A stretch of DNA of 64,000 nucleotides, taken from assembly GCA_943846715.1 (NCBI GenBank), contig OX044356.1, positions 1,054,001 through 1,118,000 of the forward strand. The letters run 5' to 3'. This document shows, piece by piece, positions 8,850 through 17,804 of this stretch. The position numbers and the translations under genes are program-made. This DNA comes from TMED14 sp002378565 (GTDB taxonomy: Bacteria; Bacteroidota; Bacteroidia; Flavobacteriales; Schleiferiaceae). Every line of letters starts with the position of its first letter. The stretch's first letter is position 1. The notes beneath the pieces were generated by a model. That model made no database searches and had not been told where the DNA came from. It saw nothing but the letters and a program-made list of their open reading frames with translations.

Positions 8850-11079
8850 ACACCTGCATAGCAATCTGCTGCATGGCTGCAATCTGCTGCAAATCTTTGC
8901 TGCGTTGATCAACTTTCTCACTGTCCCAAACCTGAACAGCTAGCAAATCCAGTTGCTTCAATGCATCTTGCCAGTCACCATAGGCATGGCATGAATCGGT
9001 ATAAGGCAGGCCTTTGATTGCTAAGGCATGCGCTAGAACATGCCCCCCTCGGACCATGCCGTGCAACAACTTAAGCTTGACGCCCAGCGCATGATTGGCG
9101 TGAACCAACACCACATGGGCAGTTGACAATGCTTTGTGCAATTCCGCATCACTGGGGCTGTCAACATAGGTCATGTGTGGAATCCCAACCAGGGAATCAA
9201 CGAGCGATGCATCCAATCCATGCCCCATCACTTGCACATCATACCTCATCAGTGACTCTGCCCGCTGAATCACAGCCAACACCGCTGACCGGTTTTCATC
9301 CACAGAGAATTTGCCATGGACCAGTAAAACTGGTTGATCAGGCAAAGCTTCACAGGGTTTGACAGCCAGTTTCATGTCAGCCAGTGGTGGAATCACAAGC
9401 ATGCGCCGGTCTGAAGTCCATAAATTGGCATCCCCTGAACTGATGGCCCACACATCCCCTTGCCAGCGGCTTGCCAATTGCTTTTCATAGGCCTTGAGAC
9501 GGTAAGATTCCAATTGGTGGTGCCACCTCTGCCATCCAGTGGCTGAACGTGCCAATGAGGCATAGTAAGCAGACTCTGGGTTATGCAATCGCAAGATGGC
9601 TTGTTTTGGGTGCGCGGGTCCCGTGCAATGGGGTCCATTGACCAACACCATGCCCCGTTGCACCTGTGCACGATGATTGGCCATTGAGCTTTTCCTGCTG
9701 CTGACAATCCACGGAAGGTTCAGCCGCCACAACAAAGGCAAGGACTGTCGCTGCATACTTTGCAAGGTGATTCCCTGATCAAATGGCTTGCTATTAGGCA
9801 ATTGACCCCAGGCGTGCAAAACAACTTGCAACCCGGAAGCCTGTGCCATTCTGATCTGGCCAGATACCTCAACCGTTCCACCATACAATGGGGCTTCAAG
9901 GCGATCCATGGACCACACATGCAAGGTTGACTTGCCTTCAATTCGATCAATGATTGCATCCCATCCAAGCGACTCCTTGCCCCAATGGTAAACATGGGCA
10001 GCCTTCCTAGAGGCTAACGATAAGCTGACATGGTTAGCCATGGCTAGGCGCGCTGCAGCTAAAATAGCCTGAGGATTGACATCCTCAACCACTACACCTG
10101 CCTGACTAGACCTCACCACCGACGCCACCTCCTTCAGGTCACTCACTACCACAGGTAGGCCCGATTGAAAGTAATCAAAAAGCTTGTTTGGCAGGCTCCA
10201 CTGGTAATTCTTGCTCAAGGGCTTATCCAAGGAGAAGCCTAGGTCTGCAGCCTGTCCGTATTGCTTCAATGTTGCCAAATTCACGCGGTCGATGAAACGG
10301 ATATTGTCATGGTTGGCATACAAAATCTTCAATGCTGGCAACGCATCGCCAGAGCCCACAAAAAGCAAAACTACCGAGCCATCCAGAGTGGCCGCTTCAG
10401 CCAGTTCCTCCGCCCCACGCTCCATGTTAATGCCAGCACCCTGCATCAACCAAATCACGCCATCCTCTGGCAAACTCAATGCTTGCCTGGCTGTTTTTTG
10501 GTGCAGATTGGTCTGATCAGCATTGCCTTCCTTAGAAAAAGGCAAGCCAGCATCAGGAAGCAAGGGCACATTGCGGATGACATCAAAGGACTGACCGTAT
10601 TCCTTGAGGTATTGATTTGCGATGGATGCATTGACCGTTACATGTGCATCTGCGCGGGGAATGCCATAAGACTCAACCTGCTTCCAACACCAACGAACCA
10701 AGGGTCGCTGACGCAGCTCTGGTGTCCCTAGAAAGTATTCATGGCTATCATAGATCAAGGGCTTTGATCGGGCATAGGCCAGCAAAGCATTGGGCAGCAA
10801 GCTATCCACATCATTGGCAATATAGCAATCTGGATCAAGCTTGCTCAAGCTTCGAAACAAGCGCCATTGGTAGGCTAAATAAAACAGGGGACCCCGGTTG
10901 AACCAACAAGTGAAACGCTCAACATCTGCTTCCATGCCTAACGCAACCGGTTCAGGATTGGGGTAGGTTCGGCCAATGAAGGTGATGTCATAACCCCTGG
11001 ACTTCCACACCAAGGCCGTGCGCCGGACGCGTTGATCGCTGTGCAAATCGTTGATGACAGATATGGCTATGCGTGGCAT
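8827..11079 (-). CDS. Fused double glycosyltransferase (GT4-type domain plus second GT-B-like domain)
   Basis: At 750 residues it is twice the usual size. Residues 1-380 form a GT4-like enzyme: MPRIAISVINDLHSDQRVRR, YIANDVDSLLPN, IYDSHEYF and, for donor binding, LPNKLFDYFQSGLPVV near 296-312. From about residue 385 a second unit begins (LHVWSMDRLEAPLYGG) and runs to LGVKLKLLHGMVRGGHVLAH near the end. In relatives I recall, this second unit is a separate neighbouring gene starting HIVSFD.PYP.DYGG. The frame is uninterrupted through the junction near base 9930. It probably makes two successive sugar transfers in surface glycan or LPS synthesis; donors and acceptors are unknown. Its 3' end overlaps the ABC gene by 23 bp. 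Confidence 0.85.
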   Translation of the reverse strand: MPRIAISVINDLHSDQRVRRTALVWKSRGYDITFIGRTYPNPEPVALGMEADVERFTCWFNRGPLFYLAYQWRLFRSLSKLDPDCYIANDVDSLLPNALLAYARSKPLIYDSHEYFLGTPELRQRPLVRWCWKQVESYGIPRADAHVTVNASIANQYLKEYGQSFDVIRNVPLLPDAGLPFSKEGNADQTNLHQKTARQALSLPEDGVIWLMQGAGINMERGAEELAEAATLDGSVVLLFVGSGDALPALKILYANHDNIRFIDRVNLATLKQYGQAADLGFSLDKPLSKNYQWSLPNKLFDYFQSGLPVVVSDLKEVASVVRSSQAGVVVEDVNPQAILAAARLAMANHVSLSLASRKAAHVYHWGKESLGWDAIIDRIEGKSTLHVWSMDRLEAPLYGGTVEVSGQIRMAQASGLQVVLHAWGQLPNSKPFDQGITLQSMQRQSLPLLWRLNLPWIVSSRKSSMANHRAQVQRGMVLVNGPHCTGPAHPKQAILRLHNPESAYYASLARSATGWQRWHHQLESYRLKAYEKQLASRWQGDVWAISSGDANLWTSDRRMLVIPPLADMKLAVKPCEALPDQPVLLVHGKFSVDENRSAVLAVIQRAESLMRYDVQVMGHGLDASLVDSLVGIPHMTYVDSPSDAELHKALSTAHVVLVHANHALGVKLKLLHGMVRGGHVLAHALAIKGLPYTDSCHAYGDWQDALKQLDLLAVQVWDSEKVDQRSKDLQQIAAMQQIAMQVFKGCVAP

Positions 11080-11148
11080 GTTGGCTAAGGTAAACCCTTA
11101 GGCAAGATTTCCATCGCACAATCCCCATCCTTGACGACCTTTGTCCAC

Positions 11149-12351
11149 ATGGACCCCAAGCACATTGCTATTGCAGATTACCATTACGATTTACCCAAGG
11201 ACCGCATTGCGACCAAGGCTTTGGAACCACGCCATGCGGCTAAAATGTTCACGCGGATTCAAGGAGAAACTCAGCATTTTCATGTGACTGATCTGCCTGA
11301 AGTCATCCGGTCTATTGGACCCTGTCATGTGGTTTTGAACGAAGCTAAAGTGGTGAAAGCCCGGATGTTTTTCCTGCCACCCAGCGGCATGGGGGCCAAG
11401 GTTGAGGTCTTCTACCTTGAGCCTGCTGATCAATCCATTGAGTCAGCCATGCAGGCAACCAAACAACTCAAGGCCTGGGTCAAAGCCAAGCCTGCAAAGA
11501 AGTGGAAGACTGACAGCACATTGCACATGGGGGATCAAAACCAACTGAAGGTTAAACGGTTGGCAACGGTGGACGATCGGATTCTGGCAGATTTCACCTG
11601 GGACAGTGCCTTGAGCTGGGCCGAGATCTTAGCTGACATTGGTGCCGTCCCTCTCCCACCCTACTTCAATCGACCAGCTGATGAGATGGATGACGGCCGC
11701 TACCAAACGGTCTTTGCTTCTGTAGAAGGCTCAGTTGCTGCACCCACAGCAGGGCTACATTTCAGCGAAGAGCTCATGGGCAATTTAACCGGAGCCCAGC
11801 TGCATCGCCTCACCCTGCATGTTGGCGCAGGCACCTTCATGCCCGTCAGTAGCGAAACCATGGAGGGCCATCCCATGCATGCGGAAACCTTTGTTATGCC
11901 TGTTGAAAGCCTGCTTGCATTGACTGATGGTCAACCCATCATTGCCATTGGAACAACTGCGGCAAGAACCTTGGAATCGATCTATTGGATGGGTGTGGAT
12001 TTGATGCAAACCGGTCAAGCTTCACTTGACTTAGAACAATGGAGACCCTACCAACAAGCTGGTAATCAGCCTTCCATGAAGGACAGTTACCAAGCCTTAG
12101 CTCAATGGGCAAAGAATCAGCAGTTGTCCCATGTATCAGGTCGCACGGCATTGATCATAGCACCGCCCTACCGATTCAAAACATTGAGCTACTTGATGAC
12201 CAACTTTCATCAACCACAAAGCACCTTGCTTTTACTGGTTGCAGCGGCCATAGGCCCTCAATGGGCATCCTTTTACCAAGAGGCCATGCAACATGGCTAC
12301 CGTTTTCTCAGCTATGGGGACAGTCAATTCCTGGAAGTCAATCGCCGCTAA
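11149..12351 (+). CDS. queA: S-adenosylmethionine:tRNA ribosyltransferase-isomerase
   Basis: Transfers and rearranges the ribosyl group of SAM onto preQ1 at the wobble position of tRNAs, giving epoxyqueuosine. Family landmarks are YDLPKDRIA near the start, HVVLNEAKVVKARM, GAVPLPPYF, YQTVFASVEGSVAAPTAGLHF, LHVGAGTF, IAIGTTAARTLES and the C-terminal TNFHQPQSTLLLLV. I chose the ATG at 11149 (400 residues); an in-frame TTG at 11131 exists but gives an atypical N-terminus. The protein is longer than the 350-residue E. coli enzyme, in line with the long form I know from this phylum. It stands alone as a plus-strand gene and ends at a bidirectional hairpin. Confidence 0.95.
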   Translation: MDPKHIAIADYHYDLPKDRIATKALEPRHAAKMFTRIQGETQHFHVTDLPEVIRSIGPCHVVLNEAKVVKARMFFLPPSGMGAKVEVFYLEPADQSIESAMQATKQLKAWVKAKPAKKWKTDSTLHMGDQNQLKVKRLATVDDRILADFTWDSALSWAEILADIGAVPLPPYFNRPADEMDDGRYQTVFASVEGSVAAPTAGLHFSEELMGNLTGAQLHRLTLHVGAGTFMPVSSETMEGHPMHAETFVMPVESLLALTDGQPIIAIGTTAARTLESIYWMGVDLMQTGQASLDLEQWRPYQQAGNQPSMKDSYQALAQWAKNQQLSHVSGRTALIIAPPYRFKTLSYLMTNFHQPQSTLLLLVAAAIGPQWASFYQEAMQHGYRFLSYGDSQFLEVNRR

Positions 12352-12358
12352 TGCAAAA

Positions 12359-12387
12359 AAAAATGGCGCCCAGAGGGCACCATTTTG
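12359..12387. terminator. Bidirectional terminator between queA and the Omp28-type gene
   Basis: AAAATGGCGCCC at 12360-12371 pairs with GGGCACCATTTT at 12375-12386 with one mismatch and a 3-nt loop, flanked by A-rich and T-rich runs. Confidence 0.65.
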
Positions 12388-12406
12388 ATAAGGTATTGCG
12401 TGTGGC

Positions 12407-13348
12407 TTATTCGCCTTCCACGCTGTTCACGTAAAGTACGCCAGCTGAGCCATCAAATCGCTCAGACCAAATGACGGTCACAATGTCGTAGCTGTAGTCA
12501 AGACCTTGCAAGGCTGACAATGCACCCTTCCAAATTTTGATCTGGATTGGCGTGTATTGCGAACCAAAGATGTCACCAGCAAAGTAAGCCCTGCCTAGAG
12601 GGTTGATGGTATCAAGGGTGATGCCCCAGTCAAAATCAGCGATGCCTTCAACTGCAGGAATGTGGTCATACTGGTAGATGTCGCCAGAAGTCACGCCAAC
12701 AGTTGGGTCAGTCACAGCCCATGTTGAAGGGGTGTTTCCTGACCCAGTGGTGACCCATGGAACTGTTGAAACTTGGTTCAAATCAACCACTGTGCCACCT
12801 AGGTTGTACTCTTTAGCATCAATACCGCTGATCATCATGTAGCTCTGCACATAATAAGACGTGGTTTTACTCGTCTCAAAGAACTGCACTTTCACATCCA
12901 CAGTGATGGTGTCACCTGCTGCATTTTCATGGTGCGTGTGTGCCACACCAACTGTGGTTGGGGTTGCAGACACTGCTGCTGCAACAGGACCTGAGATGCT
13001 TTGGCCCGCATCCGTGTTGTTTACATAGAAGTTTGGAACACCTGATGTTGGGAAAGCCGCATTCAATTTGGTGCATACCGCTGTCTCAAGAAGGTCACCC
13101 GTGTGAGAAACAAAGGCTACCACACGCGAACGCTCAGTATTGTATATGTTCTGTTGCTGCATCAATGAAGCTGTACCATTGGGGCAGTACTGACACCATG
13201 CGCCCGTAGTCTCAATAACCAAGGCATTGGACTCGTTGTACACAACTAAGCTGTCAGTGATGTAAGGGTCAGGGGTTGGCTCAACGATTGGCTTTTTGCA
13301 AGAAATAGTCAAAGCTATCAAAAGGGTAAGAATAACAATTTTTTTCAT
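12407..13348 (-). CDS. Omp28-family lipoprotein with thioredoxin-like CxxC
   Basis: A 313-residue lipoprotein. The N-terminus MKKIVILTLLIALTISC is a signal peptide II with the lipid-attached Cys at 17, followed by a Pro-rich spacer. WCQYCPNG near residues 52-59 is a thioredoxin-like CxxC motif, and GVPNFYVNN resembles the cis-Pro region of thioredoxin folds. The second half is beta-rich. Together these match the Omp28 family first seen in Porphyromonas gingivalis. Members sit on the outer surface and their role is not settled; redox or adhesive functions have been discussed. It is a single gene, minus strand, convergent with queA. Confidence 0.8.
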   Translation of the reverse strand: MKKIVILTLLIALTISCKKPIVEPTPDPYITDSLVVYNESNALVIETTGAWCQYCPNGTASLMQQQNIYNTERSRVVAFVSHTGDLLETAVCTKLNAAFPTSGVPNFYVNNTDAGQSISGPVAAAVSATPTTVGVAHTHHENAAGDTITVDVKVQFFETSKTTSYYVQSYMMISGIDAKEYNLGGTVVDLNQVSTVPWVTTGSGNTPSTWAVTDPTVGVTSGDIYQYDHIPAVEGIADFDWGITLDTINPLGRAYFAGDIFGSQYTPIQIKIWKGALSALQGLDYSYDIVTVIWSERFDGSAGVLYVNSVEGE

Positions 13349-13384
13349 TCAGCTAAATTACAACTAAAATCTCTACATAGTCAA

Positions 13385-14317
13385 TTACAATGGCTTCAGC
13401 CAAATTGATACAGGTAAATGATCTGAGGAACCAGCCAGGTAACGCCTGCCCTGAAAGCTTCGATGGATTATCATCCGCTGACTGGTTTTTTTCAAACCAA
13501 AGGGAATATGCCGGACATTGGCTTGCCAGAGGCTTTGGTCGACCAGCCAGACATGGTCCAACCATGACCAACGGTTGCGGTAGATGTAAGTGCCTGGTGG
13601 CCCTTTTGCGTCGCACAAATGCACCCCTTCCCCTTGAAGCCATTGACCCATGGGGCCTTGGGGGTGCTCATTCATGTCGCCCACAAGGCAGTCAACTTGC
13701 TTGCATTGCGATAAAATGCTTTGCATGGCATGCAATCGCCTATGAGGACGAGGGTCGCGTTGGGAAGGCAGGTGCAAGAACAGCAAAGTCAGGCTATCGC
13801 CACCCTTGCGGCAATAAAAGTTTACCTGCACCGCATCCCGGCTTGGTGACCCTTTCGGTTGCAGCCACGCAACCTGCAAGACTTTGATTCGGTGAGGGTC
13901 ATACATCACAGCCACATCAATACCCCTGGCGTCTGGGCTGTCCTGATGCAGAATCCAGTGGGACCATGACAATGGTAGTTTGCGAAGCAAGTCAACCAGC
14001 ACTTCGGCATTTTCAACCTCAGCAAAGGCCATGATTTCAGGTGGGCGACCCTGAGAAACAGCCATCAAGCCCTGAGCTAATCGCTGCAGCTTAACGTGGT
14101 ATCTCTGACTTCCCCATTGTTTCACACCCTGCGGGGTGAAGGCCTCATCAGCTACGTTAGGCTGATCAATGGTATCAAAGGCGTTTTCAAGGTTCCACCA
14201 AATCGCATGAATGCTATCCGTGGATTGCGCGAGCATGACATGGCCTGAAAACAGACCTAAAACAAAAAATACCATCCATTGCATGGCGCAAATGACGCCA
14301 AGCATCCGGGTTGGCAT
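13385..14317 (-). CDS. Secreted endonuclease/exonuclease/phosphatase-family protein
   Basis: A 310-residue protein with a hydrophobic N-terminal segment ending around MLAQS, so it is probably exported. EEP-fold active-site landmarks appear in order: NLENAFD near 42-48, the metal-binding Glu in FAEVEN near 98-103, RGIDVAVMY, HLPS, the DxN pair in GDMNEHP, and the terminal SDHLPV with its catalytic Asp-His. This fold hydrolyses phosphodiesters in nucleic acids or lipids; the substrate is not readable from sequence. The gene lies 20 bp downstream of yidC on the same strand. The Met at residue 12 or 14 could also serve as the start and would give a more compact signal peptide. Confidence 0.82.
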   Translation of the reverse strand: MPTRMLGVICAMQWMVFFVLGLFSGHVMLAQSTDSIHAIWWNLENAFDTIDQPNVADEAFTPQGVKQWGSQRYHVKLQRLAQGLMAVSQGRPPEIMAFAEVENAEVLVDLLRKLPLSWSHWILHQDSPDARGIDVAVMYDPHRIKVLQVAWLQPKGSPSRDAVQVNFYCRKGGDSLTLLFLHLPSQRDPRPHRRLHAMQSILSQCKQVDCLVGDMNEHPQGPMGQWLQGEGVHLCDAKGPPGTYIYRNRWSWLDHVWLVDQSLWQANVRHIPFGLKKTSQRMIIHRSFQGRRYLAGSSDHLPVSIWLKPL

Positions 14318-14337
14318 GACACATGAAACGCTTTTGC

Positions 14338-16140
14338 TTACTTCATGCGACGCGTCCGGCGATTGCCTTCCGTCTGCTGCTCCATCATGGACTCCATCTT
14401 ACTGGCAAATTTAGATTTGCGGCCTCCCTTTGATTTGGTGACCTCAATCTTCGCGCGAATGGCGTCTTCATTGATGAAGAACTTGCGAATGGCCCATTGC
14501 TGGCCAAAGACCAAGATGTTGGACAAGAAATAATAGTAAGACAAGCCAGACGAGTAACTGTTAAACCACACCAAAAGCATGACTGGCATCAAGTACTGGA
14601 TGACTTTCATTTGCTGCTGCATCATGTTATTGCCAGCTGTGCTGCCTGCAGACATTTGGTTATTCATCTTTGTGTACATGAATGTGGATATTGCCATCAA
14701 GATGGTGAAGAGGCTAACGTGATCACCATAAAATGGGATGGTCATTGGCAATTCCATGATGGAGTCATAAGAACTCAAATCATCCGCCCACAAAAAGCCC
14801 TGCTGTCGCAACTCAAAACTTGCTGGGAAAAAGCGGAACAATGCAATCAAAATTGGCAAGCCCAACAACTGGGGCAAACAACCTCCCAGCGGATTAACCC
14901 CTGTCTTCTGGTACAAGGCCATGGTCTCCTGTTGCTTTTTGGAATCCCCCTTATCAGGGTATTTCTCTGCAATGGCATCCATTTCCGGCTTCAGGACTCG
15001 CATCTTCGCCATGGATTTGTAGGAAGCAAACGTCAACGGCGAAAGAATGCCTTTGAAAAAGAGTGCCATGACAAAAATAATGAGGCCATAACCCAAGCCA
15101 AGACCTTCCAAATAACCGAAGAAGGGTACTACAACGCCCTTAGAAATCCAACCAAAAATGCCCCATCCAAATGGAATGATGTTCCCAAATGTCTCATCCA
15201 CCTCGCGCAGCATGTCATACTGGTTTGGCATATGCACCCATAAACCTGATGCGCGAATTTCGCCATTGACCGCAGCTAGGCTAACTTTAGAACGGAATGC
15301 CCTAGTCCGTGTTGAATCGTTTTGAACCGGTGTTTCTGTCCGCAAATCAACATGGGTAAAATGCTGGTCACAGGTAAAAATGCTTGAAAAAAACTGTTGC
15401 TTGTGAGCGACCCAAGACACATTGCTTGCGCTCTCCTCATCATCGCGACCATCACTCAAGGATGATTCATCGCCTTCAGAAGCTTCCCAATAATACGTGG
15501 TGGTTGTGGTCACCTCTTGACTAAAGGCTTTTTCATGGCGAATGCCATCTTGGAACCATGTGAGATCCAATGACCCTTCACTAGGAGACACCAGTGACCA
15601 TGCCAAACCAAAGCTTTCGCCTAATTCAAATGTCCATGTGGTTTCACCTTGGGTAAGACTGAGGTGATTGCCTTGGTGATCTGCCACAAACAGGCCCTCA
15701 TTGGCACCGCCGAGTCGCTGCTGGCGATTGACTAGCATCAGGGGATTCCCCAAGTAATCTTTCTGACCCTTCACCTGAACCTCCACCATTTGAGCGCCGT
15801 CATTGGTGAAGACGTAGCGAACCACGTCGTTTTCTAAGGTGTATTCCTCTATAACTATGTCAGCTTGAGCGACTGCCTCATTCGACACGAAATCTTGACC
15901 TTGAAGGCTTGCAACATCTGATGTTGATTTGCTGTCAACGGCCGATATGCCCTGATTGGTTACAGGTAGGGCAGCATCACTGATAGCCATCGGCTCTTCA
16001 ACGGCAACAACCTGCTCAGCAACGACCGGCTCATCAGGCAGGTTCTCTCCAGCCCACCAAGTGTAGGCCATGAAAATAACGCCAATTAAAACAAAACCGA
16101 TGATTTGATTTCGGTCAAATCCTTGCTTTTCCTCCATCAT
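14338..16140 (-). CDS. yidC: Membrane protein insertase YidC
   Basis: Inserts inner-membrane proteins with or without SecYEG. The 600 residues show the Gram-negative architecture: an N-terminal membrane helix (about 13-31), a long low-complexity linker, a large periplasmic beta domain to about residue 340, and the conserved 60-kDa insertase core with ILSPLTFASYKSMAKM, LYQKTGVNPLGGCLPQLLGLP and a C-terminal basic tail. The start ATG overlaps the pyrG stop as TAATG (1 nt), so both are probably translated from one message. A second ATG follows immediately. Confidence 0.96.
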   Translation of the reverse strand: MMEEKQGFDRNQIIGFVLIGVIFMAYTWWAGENLPDEPVVAEQVVAVEEPMAISDAALPVTNQGISAVDSKSTSDVASLQGQDFVSNEAVAQADIVIEEYTLENDVVRYVFTNDGAQMVEVQVKGQKDYLGNPLMLVNRQQRLGGANEGLFVADHQGNHLSLTQGETTWTFELGESFGLAWSLVSPSEGSLDLTWFQDGIRHEKAFSQEVTTTTTYYWEASEGDESSLSDGRDDEESASNVSWVAHKQQFFSSIFTCDQHFTHVDLRTETPVQNDSTRTRAFRSKVSLAAVNGEIRASGLWVHMPNQYDMLREVDETFGNIIPFGWGIFGWISKGVVVPFFGYLEGLGLGYGLIIFVMALFFKGILSPLTFASYKSMAKMRVLKPEMDAIAEKYPDKGDSKKQQETMALYQKTGVNPLGGCLPQLLGLPILIALFRFFPASFELRQQGFLWADDLSSYDSIMELPMTIPFYGDHVSLFTILMAISTFMYTKMNNQMSAGSTAGNNMMQQQMKVIQYLMPVMLLVWFNSYSSGLSYYYFLSNILVFGQQWAIRKFFINEDAIRAKIEVTKSKGGRKSKFASKMESMMEQQTEGNRRTRRMK

Positions 16141-17756
16141 TATTTGGTGGTATTATAAGTCTTCGCTGCCCTGACAAAGGCAACAAACAGTGGATGTGGG
16201 TTGACCACAGTAGATTGGTATTCTGGATGGAATTGAACAGCCAAGAACCATGGATGATCAGAGACTTCAATGATCTCTACCAAGCCAGTTTGTGGATTAA
16301 TTCCTGATGCTTGCATGCCAGCTGAAGCCAAATCTTCGAGGTAGGCATTGTTGAATTCATAGCGATGGCGGTGGCGCTCACTGATGGAATCCTTGCCATA
16401 AATTTCCTTAGCACGTGACCCTTCAGATAAAACGCAATCACAAGCACCCAGTCGCATCGTTCCACCCATGTTCGTTACTTGCTTTTGCTCAGACATCAGG
16501 TCAATGACAGGTTGTGCACAGTCCGGTTCAACCTCACTGGAATTCGCTCCTTTGAGCTGTAAAACATTGCGACTGTACTCAATAACCGCAGCCTGCATTC
16601 CAAAGCAGATACCCAAGAATGGAATGCCCTGCTCGCGTGCAATACGCACTGCCTCAATTTTGCCTTCAAAGCCTCTGGAACCAAAACCAGGAGCTACAAG
16701 CACCGCATCCAAACCTTTCAAGCTTTCGCCAGCATTGTCCACGCTCAATGCTTCAGAATGGATCCAACGCACATTCACCTTCACCTCATTTCGAGCGCCT
16801 GCATGAATCATGGACTCAGTGATGGACTTGTACGAATCGTGCAATTCCACATATTTGCCAATCAAACCAATTTCAACTTGTGATTTAGGCTCCATCACAC
16901 GGTCAACAAAGTCTTGCCAGTCACGCATGTCAGGCTTGATTTCAGCTGAGAGACCCAACTTACTCAACACCACGGCATCCATGTCTTGCTCATGCAATTT
17001 CATGGGTACCTCATAAATGCTTTTCGCATCCAATGACTCAATGACCGCATTAGGGGTCACGTTGCAAAACAAGGCCAATTTTTCCCTGACCGATGCATCC
17101 AATGCATACTCAGATCGGCAAACCAAAATGTCTGGCTGAACGCCATTTTCCTGCAAAGTTTTCACAGAATGCTGAGTTGGTTTGGTTTTCAATTCACCGG
17201 TGACGCGGAGGTATGGGATCAACGTCAAGTGGATGCAGACACAATGTCCTTCATGTTCCCAGCGGAGTTGACGAACTGCTTCAATGTATGGCAAGGCCTC
17301 GATGTCTCCAACTGTGCCCCCGATTTCTGTGATCACAATGTCATAATCTCCGCTTTGACCGAGCAGTTGCATGCGATGCTTGATTTCATCGGTGATATGG
17401 GGAATCACTTGAACGGTTTTACCAAGGAAATCACCACGACGCTCCTTGTCAATGACCGATTGGTACACGCGACCAGTGGTGACATTGTTTGCCTGCGATG
17501 TGGGTCGATTGAGAAAGCGTTCGTAATGGCCTAGGTCTAAGTCGGTTTCAGCGCCGTCATCAGTCACATAGCACTCCCCATGTTCATAGGGGTTGAGGGT
17601 ACCTGGATCGATGTTGATGTAGGGGTCAAATTTTTGAATAGTGACCCGGTAGCCCCTTGCCTGAAGGAGGGTTCCCAATGAAGACGCAACGATTCCCTTA
17701 CCGAGAGAAGAGGTTACGCCGCCTGTGACAAAGATGTATTTCGTGCTAGAAGCCAT
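16140..17756 (-). CDS. pyrG: CTP synthase
   Basis: Converts UTP, ATP and glutamine to CTP. The 538 residues are full length. The synthetase domain begins KYIFVTGGVTSSLGKG with the P-loop at 11-21; GTLNPYEHGECYVTDDGAE at 53-70 holds the metal-binding residues, and EIGGTVGDIE is at 144-153. The glutamine amidotransferase domain has the nucleophile C384 in GICFGMQ, with H510 and E512 in FHPEY completing the triad. It is the first gene of a pyrG-yidC unit; the gene pair overlaps by one base. A good promoter-like element sits 18-48 bp upstream, partly inside the 3' end of the preceding receptor gene. Confidence 0.98.
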   Translation of the reverse strand: MASSTKYIFVTGGVTSSLGKGIVASSLGTLLQARGYRVTIQKFDPYINIDPGTLNPYEHGECYVTDDGAETDLDLGHYERFLNRPTSQANNVTTGRVYQSVIDKERRGDFLGKTVQVIPHITDEIKHRMQLLGQSGDYDIVITEIGGTVGDIEALPYIEAVRQLRWEHEGHCVCIHLTLIPYLRVTGELKTKPTQHSVKTLQENGVQPDILVCRSEYALDASVREKLALFCNVTPNAVIESLDAKSIYEVPMKLHEQDMDAVVLSKLGLSAEIKPDMRDWQDFVDRVMEPKSQVEIGLIGKYVELHDSYKSITESMIHAGARNEVKVNVRWIHSEALSVDNAGESLKGLDAVLVAPGFGSRGFEGKIEAVRIAREQGIPFLGICFGMQAAVIEYSRNVLQLKGANSSEVEPDCAQPVIDLMSEQKQVTNMGGTMRLGACDCVLSEGSRAKEIYGKDSISERHRHRYEFNNAYLEDLASAGMQASGINPQTGLVEIIEVSDHPWFLAVQFHPEYQSTVVNPHPLFVAFVRAAKTYNTTK

Positions 17757-17773
17757 GTAAAATTAGGTTCCAG

Positions 17774-17804
17774 CAAAAGTAGGGTATTAGAAGGCGTAGC
17801 CCAA
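17774..17804 (-). promoter_or_regulatory. Candidate pyrG-yidC promoter (TTG-N20-TACTTTTG)
   Basis: On the minus strand, TTG (17804-17802) precedes TACTTTTG (17781-17774) by 20 nt, matching the Bacteroidota consensus. The -33 element lies within the last codons of the upstream receptor gene. It predicts a leader of about 10 nt. Confidence 0.5.

Noticed and set aside
14497..15243. 248-codon open frame on the plus strand
   Set aside because: It lies wholly opposite yidC, which has clear insertase motifs; the translation is rich in His, Gln and Cys with no recognisable domain.
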